Below, in pieces: positions 11,467 to 22,190 of a stretch of 64,000 bases of DNA. How positions within the stretch are numbered: position 1 is the first letter of the stretch; the number at the start of each line of letters is the position of its first letter. The stretch is from Phragmites australis. Taxonomy: Eukaryota; Streptophyta; Magnoliopsida; Poales; Poaceae. The translations under genes were made by a program, and so were the position numbers. The DNA is taken from positions 15,279,334 through 15,343,333 of the forward strand of contig NC_084931.1 in the NCBI RefSeq assembly GCF_958298935.1, read 5' to 3'. Below the pieces are notes generated by a model. It was not told the origin of the DNA. It saw nothing but the letters and a program-made list of their open reading frames with translations, and made no database searches.

Positions 11467-12119
11467 TTTCTTTTGGTATCGCCACAAAGGTGTTTTATTA
11501 ACAAAGGATATTCTAATCAAAAGACAATGGCTCGACGATCAGAAGTGTTACTTTTGTCACAATATAGAGACAATAAAGCACCTCTTCTTTGATTGCCGCT
11601 TCGCCCATTCTGCATGGTTTATAGTCTAGGTGGCCTCAAATCTCTACCAACCGTGAAGTGTATCCAACATGTTTGGGAATTGGTTTCGGGATATTAGTAA
11701 AAATTTGAAATCCATCATACTAGCGGTGATGGCCAGATTATGTTACTAACTATTGCTATGTAGAAATGACATTATCTTTAACAAGAAGAAATCTTTCTCT
11801 CTTTTGCACGTTATTTTTACATGTTCACACTAGCTCCAGTCTTGGTCTGTACTTCATCGGCAGGAGCATCAAGTGTTGGTAACTTAGGCATGCACACTCT
11901 TGGAGAAAGTAGCCAGGGAAGTATTTACCCAGCTTGGATGACACTCTAGACTCCACATACAAGTCACCTTTTCCTCTGGTTGTTCACATTTTGTTGAGTG
12001 CATTTTTTGTTTTGTCTGGTTGTTGTGCATTTTTGTTATGTAAAAGCTATGGGTGATCTCTTGTAGGGTTGTATCATCTTGATGTAATGATGAGAGTAAT
12101 AAAACTATCGTTTAAAAAA
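11467..12119 (+). pseudogene. LINE remnant, right part: zinc-binding region and 3' end
   Basis: This is the continuation of the LINE protein interrupted at 1575. The frame resumes as FFWYRHKGVLLTKDIL and contains a CYFCH...HLFFDC pattern (about 11545-11600), the zinc-binding domain that follows reverse transcriptase in plant LINEs. An open stretch of 82 codons covers 11381-11629, but its first part lies in the LTR and is not real coding sequence. After about 11630 the frame is broken. The segment ends in an A-rich run (about 12110-12119) preceded by an AATAAAA-like stretch, as expected for a LINE 3' tail. The first five bases (TTTCT) are the target-site copy of the inserted LTR element. Confidence 0.8.
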
Positions 12120-12377
12120 CACTACACCTCAGCAGTAATCAGTCATACGTGATGGGTCATAACTGTGACCTGTCACTTATTACAAGTTATGACCCGTCAC
12201 TTATGACCTTAATAAGTGACGGATCAAGTTTTAACCCATCACCAATGACCTTAATGGTGATGGATTTTTACCCATCGCTTATGACTAGTCATCAGTGACG
12301 CGTTCAGGGTGACGGATGCGGCAGCCGTCACCCATAACGATTATGACCCATCACTTTTGAGCTATTTTCATGTAGTG
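12120..12377. mobile_element. Small non-autonomous CACTA-type element
   Basis: 258 bp bounded by CACTACACC on the left and CATGTAGTG on the right (reverse complement CACTACATG). Between them are multiple copies of GTGACGGRT/ACCCRTCAC-like motifs on both strands, the same subterminal motif as in the larger CACTA remnant at 13081-16654. It lies exactly between the LINE tail and the first recognisable base of the Copia LTR. A three-base target duplication is not visible (AAA versus AGG), so one end may have been altered. Confidence 0.6.
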
Positions 12378-13080
12378 AGGGTTTTTCCATTTCAAATTAA
12401 AATTTGAAATGTTGGAAATTTGGATTTTAATGATTTTGAAAATAAAGAGGAAAAGAAAAAAAAAGGATAAGTAGGCAATGTCGGCTGTGGGCCGCTTCAA
12501 GGTCGGATGGGTCAAGCAACCCACAAAACCATTCAGTTCCCCCTACCTTATATATCTGCTAGTGGCTTCTAGAAGAAGGAGAAGGCGGCGGCGCCGCACA
12601 CCACCTCTCCCCCCTAACCGGCCAATGCCTAGTAGTGGACGAATCGGTTTGGTGGGGCAGCAACGCATTGCTTGCCCTCAGGTGCTATATGAGGGTCCTC
12701 CTCTCTTCTGGGCGCAGAGATGAACGAGTTCCTCTTTTTCCCATCAATTTTCTCCACCTATCTTGATCTCTGGCAACCGGCCCTCCAGCAATTCGTTTTG
12801 ACTCTCAGCGTGTTGTCCTCTAGCGTGATGGTGCCCATGATGTTGCCGGTCTAGCCTTCATGGTTGGACCGCATCGTGTTGTGTGCTGTTGCGTCAAGGT
12901 GTGTTTGCCATGGTTGGTTGTTCGGCTCACCTTGTCGGTGGTGGTGTTCATGCTCCTGGGCGTGCCGTTGGTGGGTGTTGTTGTCCAGTAGTCTGTGTTG
13001 TCATGCCTTCGCACACAATATGCAGGTTCTGGTTGTGAGGCATAGGCATCAACCAGCGGCTCCTCTATCCAGGCTAGTCG
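12378..13080 (+). repeat. Copia 5' LTR, first part
   Basis: Matches 50351 to about 51035 (for example AAAGGATAAGTAGG, GGGTCCTCCT, and the shared CGGCTCC stretch). It begins at AGGGTTTTTCC, corresponding to base 14 of the 3' LTR; the TGTTGGATGTTTG start is missing here. The match stops near 13080 where CACTA sequence takes over. Open frames 12478-12723 and 12864-13190 lie in this LTR and are not conserved as frames in the other copy. Confidence 0.75.
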
Positions 13081-13189
13081 TAGTCCACTTCATAAAAAAC
13101 AGACAAAGGAGACACAATTTATTGACAGGTCAGTCACTTATGTCGCCTCAGGTCATGAGAGGGTATAGACCCATTACAGATATCAGATA

Positions 13190-13350
13190 AAAGGTGATGG
13201 GTCATAATATGACATGAGTGACTATAATGACTGTACCCGTCACTTATAACATGATCATAAGTGACGGGTCTCCCCGCACCAGTCATAAGTGACGGGTCTC
13301 CCCGCACCAGTCATAAGTGACGGGTCATATTATCACCTGTCACTTATTAC
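13190..13350. repeat. CACTA subterminal motif cluster, left
   Basis: Repeated GTGACGGGT and ACCCGTCAC units, including two adjacent copies of a 34-base unit carrying TCTCCCCGCACCAGTCATAA. Such clusters bind the accessory transposition protein in CACTA elements; binding here is inference. Confidence 0.6.
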
Positions 13351-13765
13351 ATGGATCTGTTTTAAAAGCTCGCCAGCCATTGTGCAGGCAAACGGTTACT
13401 CAACAGTGCCGCTCGCACAGTGCTGGTGATTTTCACTGGCTCCGCTAGAGGTTTTCAAATATCTTGTTGATTTGAAGTTTGAATTGGTGCTAGGTTTTTT
13501 AAGGTTTGCATCTCCCCCTTTCCTCCTCCTCTAATCCCTGTTTGGTATATTTGTTGTGCTTTGAGTTATAATTGGCCATTTTGCATCTTTATCCAAAATC
13601 TTAGTATAAGTGAGTTGTATTTATGTTAGATTTGATACTAGATTTGCCCGATCTACCGCGAGATGCCACAATCTAGTGTATTTGTATAGAATTTTTAGTC
13701 GCATGCTTAACTACAAAATTAAGATAATTGTTAATGAAGAATGAATGTTTTTACATTAATTGTAG
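13351..13765 (+). other. Presumed 5' leader and intron of the CACTA transposase gene
   Basis: No open frame. It is T-rich and ends in a splice-acceptor-like TTAATTGTAG immediately before the transposase ATG at 13766. Confidence 0.35.
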
Positions 13766-14658
13766 ATGATGAACAAAAGTTTGATGTACCTTGAGACTCA
13801 TACTTGTTCGGAGTACCTGAGCGGGGTGAAGCATTTGATGAGTGTTGCCTTGGTAGATTTGAAAGATCGTGGTAAAATGGCAATGTATTGTCCATGTCAC
13901 AACTGTAAGAATGATAAGAAGTTCCCAAAACCATACAATATCCATGCACACTTGGTAATGCATGGATTTAAAGAGAATTATACATGTTGGAATAAACATG
14001 GCGAGGAAGGCCTTAACGAGGGAGAGATGGATCAGGCCCTCCATGCTGGTAGTATGGATCAAGGACTTACACCCAGTGAAATGGATCATGATCTCAAGGA
14101 TGAGGACATATTAGGTTTCAATGATAATGATCTGGAGGATTTTGTGGATAATGTGGACCAGATGGTGTAGGATGTTGAGAGGTATGACAAGTATAACAAT
14201 GGTGAGTTTGCTAGATTTCAAGAATTTGTGCGGAATTCCAAGATGCCCCTTTATCCCAACTGTAAGGAGAAGTACACGCAGATATTTGGGAACCTAAAGC
14301 TTCTATAGCTAAAGGAAAGCCATGGTTGGACTAACAAGAGTTTTGAAGTATTGCTGGATCTACTAGCGGACATGCTACCAGAGGGGAACTTGATGCTCGA
14401 GGGCGTCTATGACGTGAAGAAGATGTTCATCAAATCTTTTATGTGATTGATACAACAAACAAGAAACATCATGTAGTTCTTGCTGGGAAAAGACACATCG
14501 TTGGAGTTGCAAATATCATTAATGAGGAGCTCAATCAATTCGATGAAATACCCCTTTTTACTACTGCAATCGTGCCACGCCTTTCGCCGACCGAGGAAAC
14601 TCCGTACGTGTGCTCCGACTATAATGAAGGGATCCATGTCAAGAAAGCACGAAAATGA
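13766..14658 (+). pseudogene. TNP2-like CACTA transposase with catalytic core deleted
   Basis: The frame opens MMNKSLMYLETHTCSEYL and shows the N-terminal zinc-binding transposase-associated domain of TNP2: YCPCHNCKNDKKF, IHAHLVMHGF, YTCWNKHGE (residues about 45-80). An acidic linker follows, a stop at 14168-14170, then the same frame continues to LLADMLPEGN and YDVKKM (to about 14429). The next codons, shifted by one, read FYVIDTTNKKHHVVLAGKR, which is the start of the DUF4216-type C-terminal region of the same protein family, ending at 14658. The several hundred residues between, which hold the catalytic transposase domain, are absent. It therefore cannot encode an active transposase. Confidence 0.75.
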
Positions 14659-14744
14659 CAAATTTGAATTTGAGTGTTAGATTTGTAATATTAATGTCAA
14701 ATTTAAATTTTAGGTTTCAAGTTATTTAAATTGTTATAATAGGT

Positions 14745-14875
14745 GACTGGTAAATAATGTTACCCATCACTTTAACTCATAGGTAACAGGTTAACATTAT
14801 TACCCATCATCGACACTCTAAAATAAGTGACGGGTGATTGTAATAGGTGACGGGTAAAATGTATCACCTGTCACC
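14745..14875. repeat. CACTA-type repeat cluster downstream of the transposase remnant
   Basis: Four or more copies of GGTGACGGGT/ACCCATCAC-like units between the transposase 3' end and the next exons. Their internal position is unusual; subterminal motifs are expected only at element ends, which hints at a nested or rearranged second CACTA end. Confidence 0.5.
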
Positions 14876-14880
14876 TATTA

Positions 14881-15925
14881 GTGTTATGTATATATTGGTT
14901 GCATCCCTGCGCATCACCTAAGTCATTTCCTGCTCACGCTCCTAAGTCATTTCATTCTAGGGTTCACCGCCGCCCTCCACTGAGCCCATCACCGTCGCCA
15001 TCGCCACCATCAGATCCTGTCTTCGTTGCCCAAAGCCCATCGCCTTTGTCGGCCCTGAGCCCATCGCCACCCCTACCGACGATGACCCCTCCTCTCCCCT
15101 AGGAGCCTCACCACACTCACCGCCATCGCCCCAAAGCGCACCACAGTCGCCCCCACACTAAGGTACGCCCTCACCCCCGCTCCTCCCCTCCATCTCCTCC
15201 CCCTCCCTCATCTTTTCATGATGTTGAATGTTTCAACTACAATGGAAAGAGACCTTGGAGTCTTACACTCTTGCACCAAGTCCTTGATCTTGGACAAGTT
15301 GGTTCAGTGAATAGATCAGCACATCAAGCTACTATTTGTTCTTGCTGATCTTGTAGCTAGTCTAGATTTTTTTTACTAATTATTATGTTCTAAGTAGCCA
15401 GTCCAGATTTTGTACCAAAAAATACGGCTTAGTTCTTCAAAAAAAAAATGGTGCAAATATACTCAAGTTTCTGACATATCTTGACCCAATAGAAAGTAAT
15501 TTCTTTCTCGTTCTGTTTTCCTCAGTTATGTTATAAAGAGGTCCTTGTTTTTCTTACAGTTATGTTCCTTGTTTTTGTTTACTGCCAATGCTTATTTCAT
15601 GGTAGAATTGGTTGTCTCAATGTCCTATTAACATCGTTGTTTTATTGGCTATGTATCCATTTTGGGTACTTTGAAATATGGCCATTCATAATTTTATAGC
15701 ATGTGTTATCTAAATAAGCTCATAGTTGTGAGTTTTCCCCTCTTTCTACTCTGGACATCGTTGTTCCATAGTCTAGTTGCTTGATGATGAGTTGACAATA
15801 TGAGACTGGGCACTTTATTAAGTACATTAGTTAGACCGGCTTCGTCATAAGTGCTACCAAACAGATTACCAAATGATCTCTGTTGCTATTTTTTCCTTTT
15901 GATCTAACACTAAATTTTCTTTCCA
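14881..15925 (+). other. Leader/intron-like region between CACTA genes
   Basis: Starts with a proline/serine-coding GC-rich stretch (14881-15102) and becomes AT-rich. No domain seen. It ends at a splice-acceptor-like TTTCTTTCCAG before 15926. Probably the 5' region of the following Ulp1-like gene. Confidence 0.35.
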
Positions 15926-16440
15926 GCAATTCCACCAACAACCACCGAGCAACGCCTGCGGATTCAATGTTGTGTGGAACATGCTCCTCATGCTCCGCAC
16001 GAAGGATATCAAATCCTCTGATGTAAGTTCAATACGAGATTATTCGTAACTAATTTCAATAATTAGTTTAATTCCATGATAACATGACATTAGTTACGCA
16101 TCAAATTATGCAGAAATTTGACACTCTTTTTTTCTACGACGGTGCACTCCCGAAGATTCGACAATGGATTATTGAGTTCTTGGTGTCCAAAGTCAGCAGC
16201 ACACATCGTAAGTTACACTATAGAACCCCTAGGTTGTGAGGTCTAATGTAATATGAGTTGATCGGAACTTCATAACATTTGTGATTCTATAATGAATTAA
16301 TTGGAACTTTGTAACCTTCGCGATTCTGTCATCAATACAATTCGAGCTAGTGTTTGTCGATATGGATTTGGATGTGTTGATGTTGATTGCAGGGAGAAGA
16401 CGACTGCCAAATCCTGGCCACGCTCTAGGATGCAGCTAGG
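15926..16440 (+). pseudogene. Ulp1-type cysteine protease fragment of the CACTA element
   Basis: Three candidate exons with matching splice signals: 15926-16021 (acceptor TTTCCAG, donor GTAAGT), about 16112-16207 (acceptor ATGCAG, donor GTAAGT), and from about 16394 (acceptor TTGCAG). The first encodes HQQPPSNACGFNVVWNML; the Gln...Cys-Gly arrangement resembles the oxyanion glutamine and catalytic cysteine end of Ulp1/SENP C48 proteases, which many plant CACTA and Mutator-like elements carry. The second encodes FFYDGALPKIRQWIIEFL. The histidine and aspartate portion upstream is not seen, so it is only the C-terminal part. Confidence 0.45.
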
Positions 16441-16469
16441 AAGCAAGTCAATCCAGCATGATAACCTAC

Positions 16470-16654
16470 ACGTAAGTGACGGGTAACTAGGTTACCAGTG
16501 ATGGGTAACTAAGTTACCAGTCACTTATATATTCTTCCTCAGCACATAGGTGATAGACATAAGTGATGGGTAACCTAGTTACCCGTCACTTATGTTAGGA
16601 CATAACATAAGTGATGTGTGAAGACGTTATCCGTCACTTATGTGAAGATGGAGA
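16470..16654. repeat. CACTA subterminal motif cluster, right
   Basis: About seven copies of AAGTGAYGGGTAAC or its complement GTTACCCGTCACTT in alternating orientation, running up to the truncated chromovirus LTR. The element terminus itself is missing. Confidence 0.6.
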
Positions 16655-17283
16655 TGGGTTGCGCGGGAGACTGGTTCTGCCAGCTAACACATGCCTCCAC
16701 TCCCACGAGTCACAGCACATAGCCTGTTGTGAATCAGTGTGCATAATACACATGGTTGGAAAGCTAATCAAGTCTACTTTCACCTCTAGAAAACGGCTTG
16801 CCATTTGGACATCCGAGGAGGGAGTAATGACCATTTAACTGAATACTGCACAGGAGCCAAACAGACGCGCGAGAACTCGAGAAGACATATATATTGAATG
16901 ACCAACAATCTGCTCCTTTTGACCTCCTATGTTTTACCAAAAAGGGGGATGATTGGATAAACCGATATATGGTATTGCAGCCAAGCTGCTGAGTGTCTGA
17001 CACCTTTGTTCTTGTGAGTTCTCTTGGGCTTGCAAGAGATCCCTCTGGGATCCCCTAATTTGTGCTCCAGGCTTTTGGGCCGTTTTCGTGGATTAGTCCC
17101 AGATTGTGGTTTTGTGATCATTCGGAGATCGTCTAGGAGGCTTCGGATCGTTTCTCCCCGTCGTTTGGTCGCATCCAACCTTAGCAGGTTAAAGCTATTT
17201 ACCCTTGCTGTTCGCAGCTAGTTATCCTTGGTTCATCCATCTACTACCGTGAAGATCGGGGCACCCCTATTGTGTTCCCACCA
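16655..17283 (+). repeat. Truncated 5' LTR of chromovirus 1
   Basis: 629 bp matching 25956-26650 of the 3' LTR with scattered substitutions. Two losses stand out: the first about 230 bp of the LTR, and 61 bp containing the TATA box (at 16922-16927 a single ACCTCC replaces the interval between two ACCTCC copies of the 3' LTR). It ends CCACCA just before the primer-binding site. Confidence 0.8.
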
Positions 17284-17285
17284 TT

Positions 17286-17298
17286 TGGTAATCAGAGC
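17286..17298 (+). other. Primer-binding site of chromovirus 1
   Basis: TGGTAATCAGAGC, complementary to the 3' end of initiator tRNA-Met except for one inserted A. Located two bases after the LTR, as in chromovirus 2. Confidence 0.8.
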
Positions 17299-19204
17299 TT
17301 AGGTTGTCACGCTAGGTTTTCCACCCACAGATTAGTCCTTTTAGTTTATCAGTAGTCCATGTGTTCTTGTTGTATTGTTCCCTATCATAGAGTCTAGAAC
17401 TAAAACCCACCAAAAAATTATTGTGCCTTTGTTTAGTACTGTTATTCTTGTGTCGTTTGTGTTCTTCTAGTTCCTAGTCACCATCGTTGTTGCACTGTGT
17501 TGCACCGTAGTTCCTGGTCCCCATATTTTAGTTCTTTTATGTCACCCGGTTTTAACGGCCAAAACCAGATACGGCTTATGTGTGCCCAGGATGTTCAACA
17601 CACATAAGGACGTCACAGGTGAAGTAACAAAAGCGTCAAACTCTTACAATCGTCAAACTCTTACACAAGTCTTCACCTAAACAACTCTACTAACCAATCT
17701 ATAACTATTAAACGACGGCAGCGGAACGAAAGCATCGGCGACCAAGCACTCCACAGGCACTGACTGGAAGACACACTCCTAGAACACCAGGTCATCATCT
17801 TGAAAGTCTTCCACTGAGCAGCATATGTTTTTGGTAGAAGAAAGCAAGGGTGAGCACATAATGTACTCAGCAAGTGTGGGAAAATAATGACATGCAGGCT
17901 TATATTAAGGATAGACTGACACAAGTTATATTTGCGTAAATGCGAGTAATGAAAACATATTTGGACTCAAAAGCATTAAACAATTATTTAGTGAATGTAA
18001 CCCATACAGTGCAAACCCAGCATACAAGGCTCCCCACCTTGCATACTATAACCTTCTAGTACTCCCTGTACCAGAACCATAACCACAACCATCTAGTACT
18101 CCCTATACCAGAACCTTAACCAAACTCATAACCATTCCACCACTAACTAATCATGTGAGGATCCAAGTCTCTCATATCCGTGAGCACGGCTGTTATAACA
18201 GTTTTAACACTCTGCAGAGGTTGTACAACTTTCCCACGAGTCGTGATTTCATCACCTGCAAGCAGATGACTAAAGTCTCCATGTTGCAATGCCGGCCAAG
18301 CGCTATACACACGCCAGTGGTGTGTTGCCAGGAGATCACTACGAAGCCTTTACAAAGAATCCTCCCAGTATGTGTCACCAACACTCCAGGTTTCACCGCT
18401 AGGTGCTACCACCTAGAAGCCCCCTCTTGTACCATGTGGTTTCTGAGAATTACCTTCTCTCATCCACGCCTCCCATCTGGTCCACACAACACTGGAAGAA
18501 CCCTAATTAATCTGCTAAGCCTTCCCATATCAGTCTCGTGTTTGTACGGAGCTTCTCGGGTTGTCGCTCCACGAACCGGTCCTTACTTAGGTTACTTGAG
18601 CAAGCACTAAACCAACGTCATAACCATGACAACCATCAAAACTACCTTGCTCAAGGCCTAAGGTTCCATGTTGCTAGACCATTAACAAATTAACCATCAA
18701 TGTTGTATATGTTCATTAGTCAAGATCATGACACTTCCCAGTATCCCAAAAGCATGGCTAAGCAATCTACTCACAAAGACACCTAACCATAAACCATCTA
18801 GGTTCCAAGGGATGATAAGGGAAAATCTAGGGAAAACCTTAACATAGGTGACTACCCATCATATTGACAGACATTGCATGCAGTTTTGTAAAACAAAACA
18901 TTTAAAAACATGGTTCAATATGATCAAGGACACTTTCCTTCTCCTTGCTGCTGCTTAGTGTATTCTTGCTCCGGGTCTTGATATTCTTCAAACTATTCTG
19001 GGGTGTTGACGACTAATCGCACAGTAACCGGCAAAGCACACAAACAAACATACTAAGAACAGAGCACAAACCAGAGAAACAACAAGACAAAACCTATCTA
19101 GAAAGATAGAGCTCGGAGAAACGAATCTATCGGCGCAAGAATCACTTAAAACGGAGCTACGACAGAAAAGATATGCTAAAAACAAGATTAGGGTTGATTT
19201 TAAT

Positions 19205-19350
19205 TAAGAAAAGGACTTAATTGTAATTATGGAAAAGTATAGGGACCTTTTTGTAATAATAGAGGGACCTATTTGTAATTATGAAAAAGTTCAGGGACCT
19301 AACTGTAAAAAGATAGGGCTCTTAGGTAATTACAGAAAAGTCTAGGGGTC
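19205..19350 (+). repeat. Short minisatellite inside solo LTR 2
   Basis: Four degenerate copies of a unit of about 35-45 bases, centred on AGGGACCT..TTGTAAT and GAAAAGT. It is not evident in the other family members at this position. Confidence 0.5.
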
Positions 19351-20076
19351 TTTCTGCTAAGTTACCAATTAAAGGAATTATCTGGAATTTTTGGATTTAT
19401 CTTTGTACTGGAAAAGCTTGAATTGCTGACTGGATAGATAATTGGGCATATTGGCTGATGTGGCGCATATGTGGCACTGATGTGGCAGGGGGACGTGGCT
19501 AAAGTGCTGACTGTGTTTAAAGAGGCGACACGTGGCAACTCAGGATTGGGTGGCCGAAGAGGTATCGGGATCTAATCTGGGCCGTTCGGACTAGATCGGA
19601 CGACTCAGGATATTTGGGGACACAACCGGCGGCGGCACAGATCAAAGATGGCGGCGCCGGCTCGGGACGCGGCGGGGGTTCGCCGGAGCGGAGGGAAAAA
19701 GGTCATCGCCGACTTCGGACTTCGATGACGAGCGGCGGATAAGCTTCAAGAGGGTAAGGGGATTCCGTTTGAGCTCTCACCTCGGGCGGCGCGACACGGG
19801 GGAGGTCCAGCGGCGGTGAGGGAGGCAGTGGCGCACAAGAGCTCGTCGGCGGAGGGGTTCCGGCGGTCGGGAAGCGAAGACAAAGGCACCGGCGCGTTTG
19901 GAGGTCGATGGAGGAGCTGCTGGGCGGCTATTTGGCGGCAAAGTGCGACGAAATCGACGAGTTGGCGAGCTCGGTCGGCTCTAATGGCGGCGGCGGCAGG
20001 CGCTCGGTGATTCGGCGATTTTGGGCTCGGGTTTCGGCGGGTTTGGCTATGGGAGATCCAAGGGGGATGGCCGGTG

Positions 20077-20084
20077 TTATATAG
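20077..20084 (+). promoter_or_regulatory. Candidate TATA box of solo LTR 2
   Basis: TTATATAG within an otherwise GC-rich stretch, in the part of the LTR comparable to the candidate box of solo LTR 1. Confidence 0.4.
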
Positions 20085-21110
20085 ACGGCGAGAGGAGGTC
20101 AGGACGGGCCAGGACTTCTCAAAGGCAGCGGCAGACCGACTTGGATACGGCGGCGGAGTCCGGGTGGAAGACGATTCTGACGTGCGGGCCCCACTTGGCG
20201 GCGACTCAATGAAAGCGGCTCGGCGCAGGGCGTCTTCACGAGCGAGCGCGGGCATGTGCGGCTGGCTGGGCCGGCTCGGGCGTGCGACGCGGGACGCTGG
20301 GCCGGAGCAGGGGCGCGGCCCAGGCGGAGCGGCATGAGGCGGGGAAGGAATGGGCCGGCATGGAAGAGTGGGCCGAAGGAGGAAGGGCGGCCCGGCAGGG
20401 AGTTTTAATCTTTTCTTTTCTTTTTATTTCTTCTCCTTTTTCCAAAACTATTTTCTATTATATCTAAACTTTGCTAAGTATTTTTCTTAAGCAAACAATT
20501 CAAATAAGTCAACCAAAAACCTAAATGCCTAACTCCAACATGAATGCATTCAAACAAATAATACTCCTAATTCAAATTTGAATTTGAATTTAGAAATTAG
20601 GTTTTATCCTATGCTATTTGTTTAAACTCAAATTAAATCTAGGAAAATTTTAGAGAATTGCAAAATTTGAAAATCAGGGTGTGACAGTTTATTTGCTGGT
20701 TAGTGTAAAAAAAAGAAGAAAAAGAAGTGAGAAAGAAAGAGAAAAAAAAAAGAATAGTAGACGAAAAGCCGACAAGGGTTGTGTTGTTGATTGCTTAATT
20801 ACAAGTTTCAGATTTGTAATTCTCAGCTCTTGGTGCATCTGATCAGCAACGTTTTTGCACCTTTTGCATGGGAAACGACACTTGATAGCGGTTCTACACC
20901 CCCTCCTTGACCAGCCTTCCAAGCTCCACTAAAACCCGTAGCCGGATCTTTTCAACTCGTAATCCTTTCAATCATGGGATCACAGCCGTGGTACTGCCAC
21001 CTTTGCACACTCGTGGTCCTCTAAGAACGCATAAGAACATTGATGAGTAAGAGGTGAGGTTGTGTGATTCCACGAAAGTTACCTATTCCACTTTCTTGGA
21101 TTTCGCTAAC

Positions 21111-22190
21111 ATGGCAGGATCTAACGCAAGTGTTCATGGCAAAAATCATGGAGAGAAAGAGGTTCCAGTCACACGCGCTAAGGTGCGACAACTACAGACG
21201 ATGATTCAAGCTATGGAGAGGCTACTCAATGAGCACCTCCCCGCTGCCGGAGGTAGGGTTCTACAGCAACATGACCCTACAGCTAGCAATATTGAGGTCC
21301 ATGATGAGCACTCCGTGGATGGCGCTAAAGATGAGTTTGACGATGGCCATGTAGTTGGTCATAGACAACAGCGACCTCATCGTCGTGGTGCTGTCCATGG
21401 TGAGGGAGGCCACCATCGTGGTCTTCATGATAGGGATAATTTGGACAATATTGCTCGAATCAAGTTGAGTGTTCCAAAGTTTACCAGAAGAGAAGACAGT
21501 GATGCCTATCTTGATTGGGAAGAACAGTGTGATTAGATTTTTCGTGTCCATAATCTTTCAGATGAGAAACGGGTAAATCTTGCTTCCGTTGAGTTCTCAG
21601 GTTATGCTCTCTTGGTGGAATCAAATATAGGAGAATCAACTTGTATTGGGGTATGATTATATCAATACTTGGGCTGCGATGAAACAAGTGATGAGAAGGC
21701 GTTTTGTTCCTTCCAGCTATCAGCGTGACCTCCGCAATAGGTTGCAAGCTTTGAGACAAGGATCTAGATTAGTAGATGAGTACTATAAGGAAATGGATTT
21801 GCTCTTGATCCGTTCTGGGATTAGAGAAGACCCTGAATCCAAGATGGTCAGATTTTTGTATGGTCTTAATGATGACATCTTTGGATTTGTTGAGATGTTT
21901 CCTTATAATAATATGCAAGATCTTGTTGATCAAGCTATGCGCACCGAAAAGAAAATTCAGCATGAAGGACATGGACGGTCCCATGGTGTCGACAACAACC
22001 AAGTGCATCTTTTGCCAGTGGCCGTTCTTAGGGTGTTGCAGCTAGGACTTCTCCTTCTAATCCTGTTGCAAAGGCACCACCATCTTTGGCTTCTTCGCCT
22101 GCACCTCATAATGATAATCGTTGTCCTGCTGCAAACATAGGGGCGTCCTCTGCAACATTGGCAGTGGCATCCACCTCTCGAACCCGTGCA
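21111..22190 (+). pseudogene. Gag of chromovirus 1
   Basis: I start at the ATG 21111 (MAGSNASVHGKN) because the upstream ATG at 21054 has no family support. The first stretch, to the TAG at about 21534, includes the capsid entry IKLSVPKFTRREDSDAYLDWEEQ. The following codons (IFRVHNLSDEKRVNLASVEFSGYALL) continue the capsid, then a frameshift and stop occur around 21620-21655. 21646-22060 continues in another frame with YDYINTWAAMKQVMRRRFVPSSY and LRQGSRLVDEYYKEMDLLL, the standard retrotransposon Gag arrangement, then YGLNDDIFGFVEMFPYNN. At least two stops and two frameshifts make it non-functional. Confidence 0.85.

Larger units (their letters stand above)
13081..16654 (+). mobile_element. CACTA (En/Spm) element, internally deleted and lacking its right end
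   Basis: Contains a transposase remnant joining the N-terminal and C-terminal parts of a TNP2-type protein (13766-14658), a downstream exon series resembling a Ulp1-type protease (15926-16440), and three clusters of the motif AAGTGACGGGT in both orientations (about 13190-13350, 14745-14875, 16470-16650), typical of CACTA subterminal regions. No clean CACTA terminus is found near 13081, and on the right the subterminal repeats run straight into a truncated chromovirus LTR at about 16650. Confidence 0.7.
17540..20686 (+). mobile_element. Solo LTR 2 of the long-LTR family
   Basis: 3147 bp beginning TGTCACCCGGTTTTAACGG and ending GGGTGTGACA, flanked by TTTTA (17535-17539) and GTTTA (20687-20691). 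It is inserted in the untranslated leader of chromovirus 1. Its first half aligns clearly with solo LTR 1 (for example CAGGATGTTCAACACACATAAGGACGTCA-like text, and the block at 17850-17890). The last third is very GC-rich, so both strands show long chance frames (such as 19746-20255 minus and 20074-20337 plus) that are not conserved in the other copies. No internal coding domain, so a solo LTR. Confidence 0.75.

Noticed and set aside
17286..17298. tRNA gene fragment
   Set aside because: It is a primer-binding site next to an LTR; there is no cloverleaf.
19746..20337. Long overlapping frames on both strands in a GC-rich block
   Set aside because: They lie inside solo LTR 2, lack domains, and are not conserved in the other family LTRs; high GC removes stop codons.
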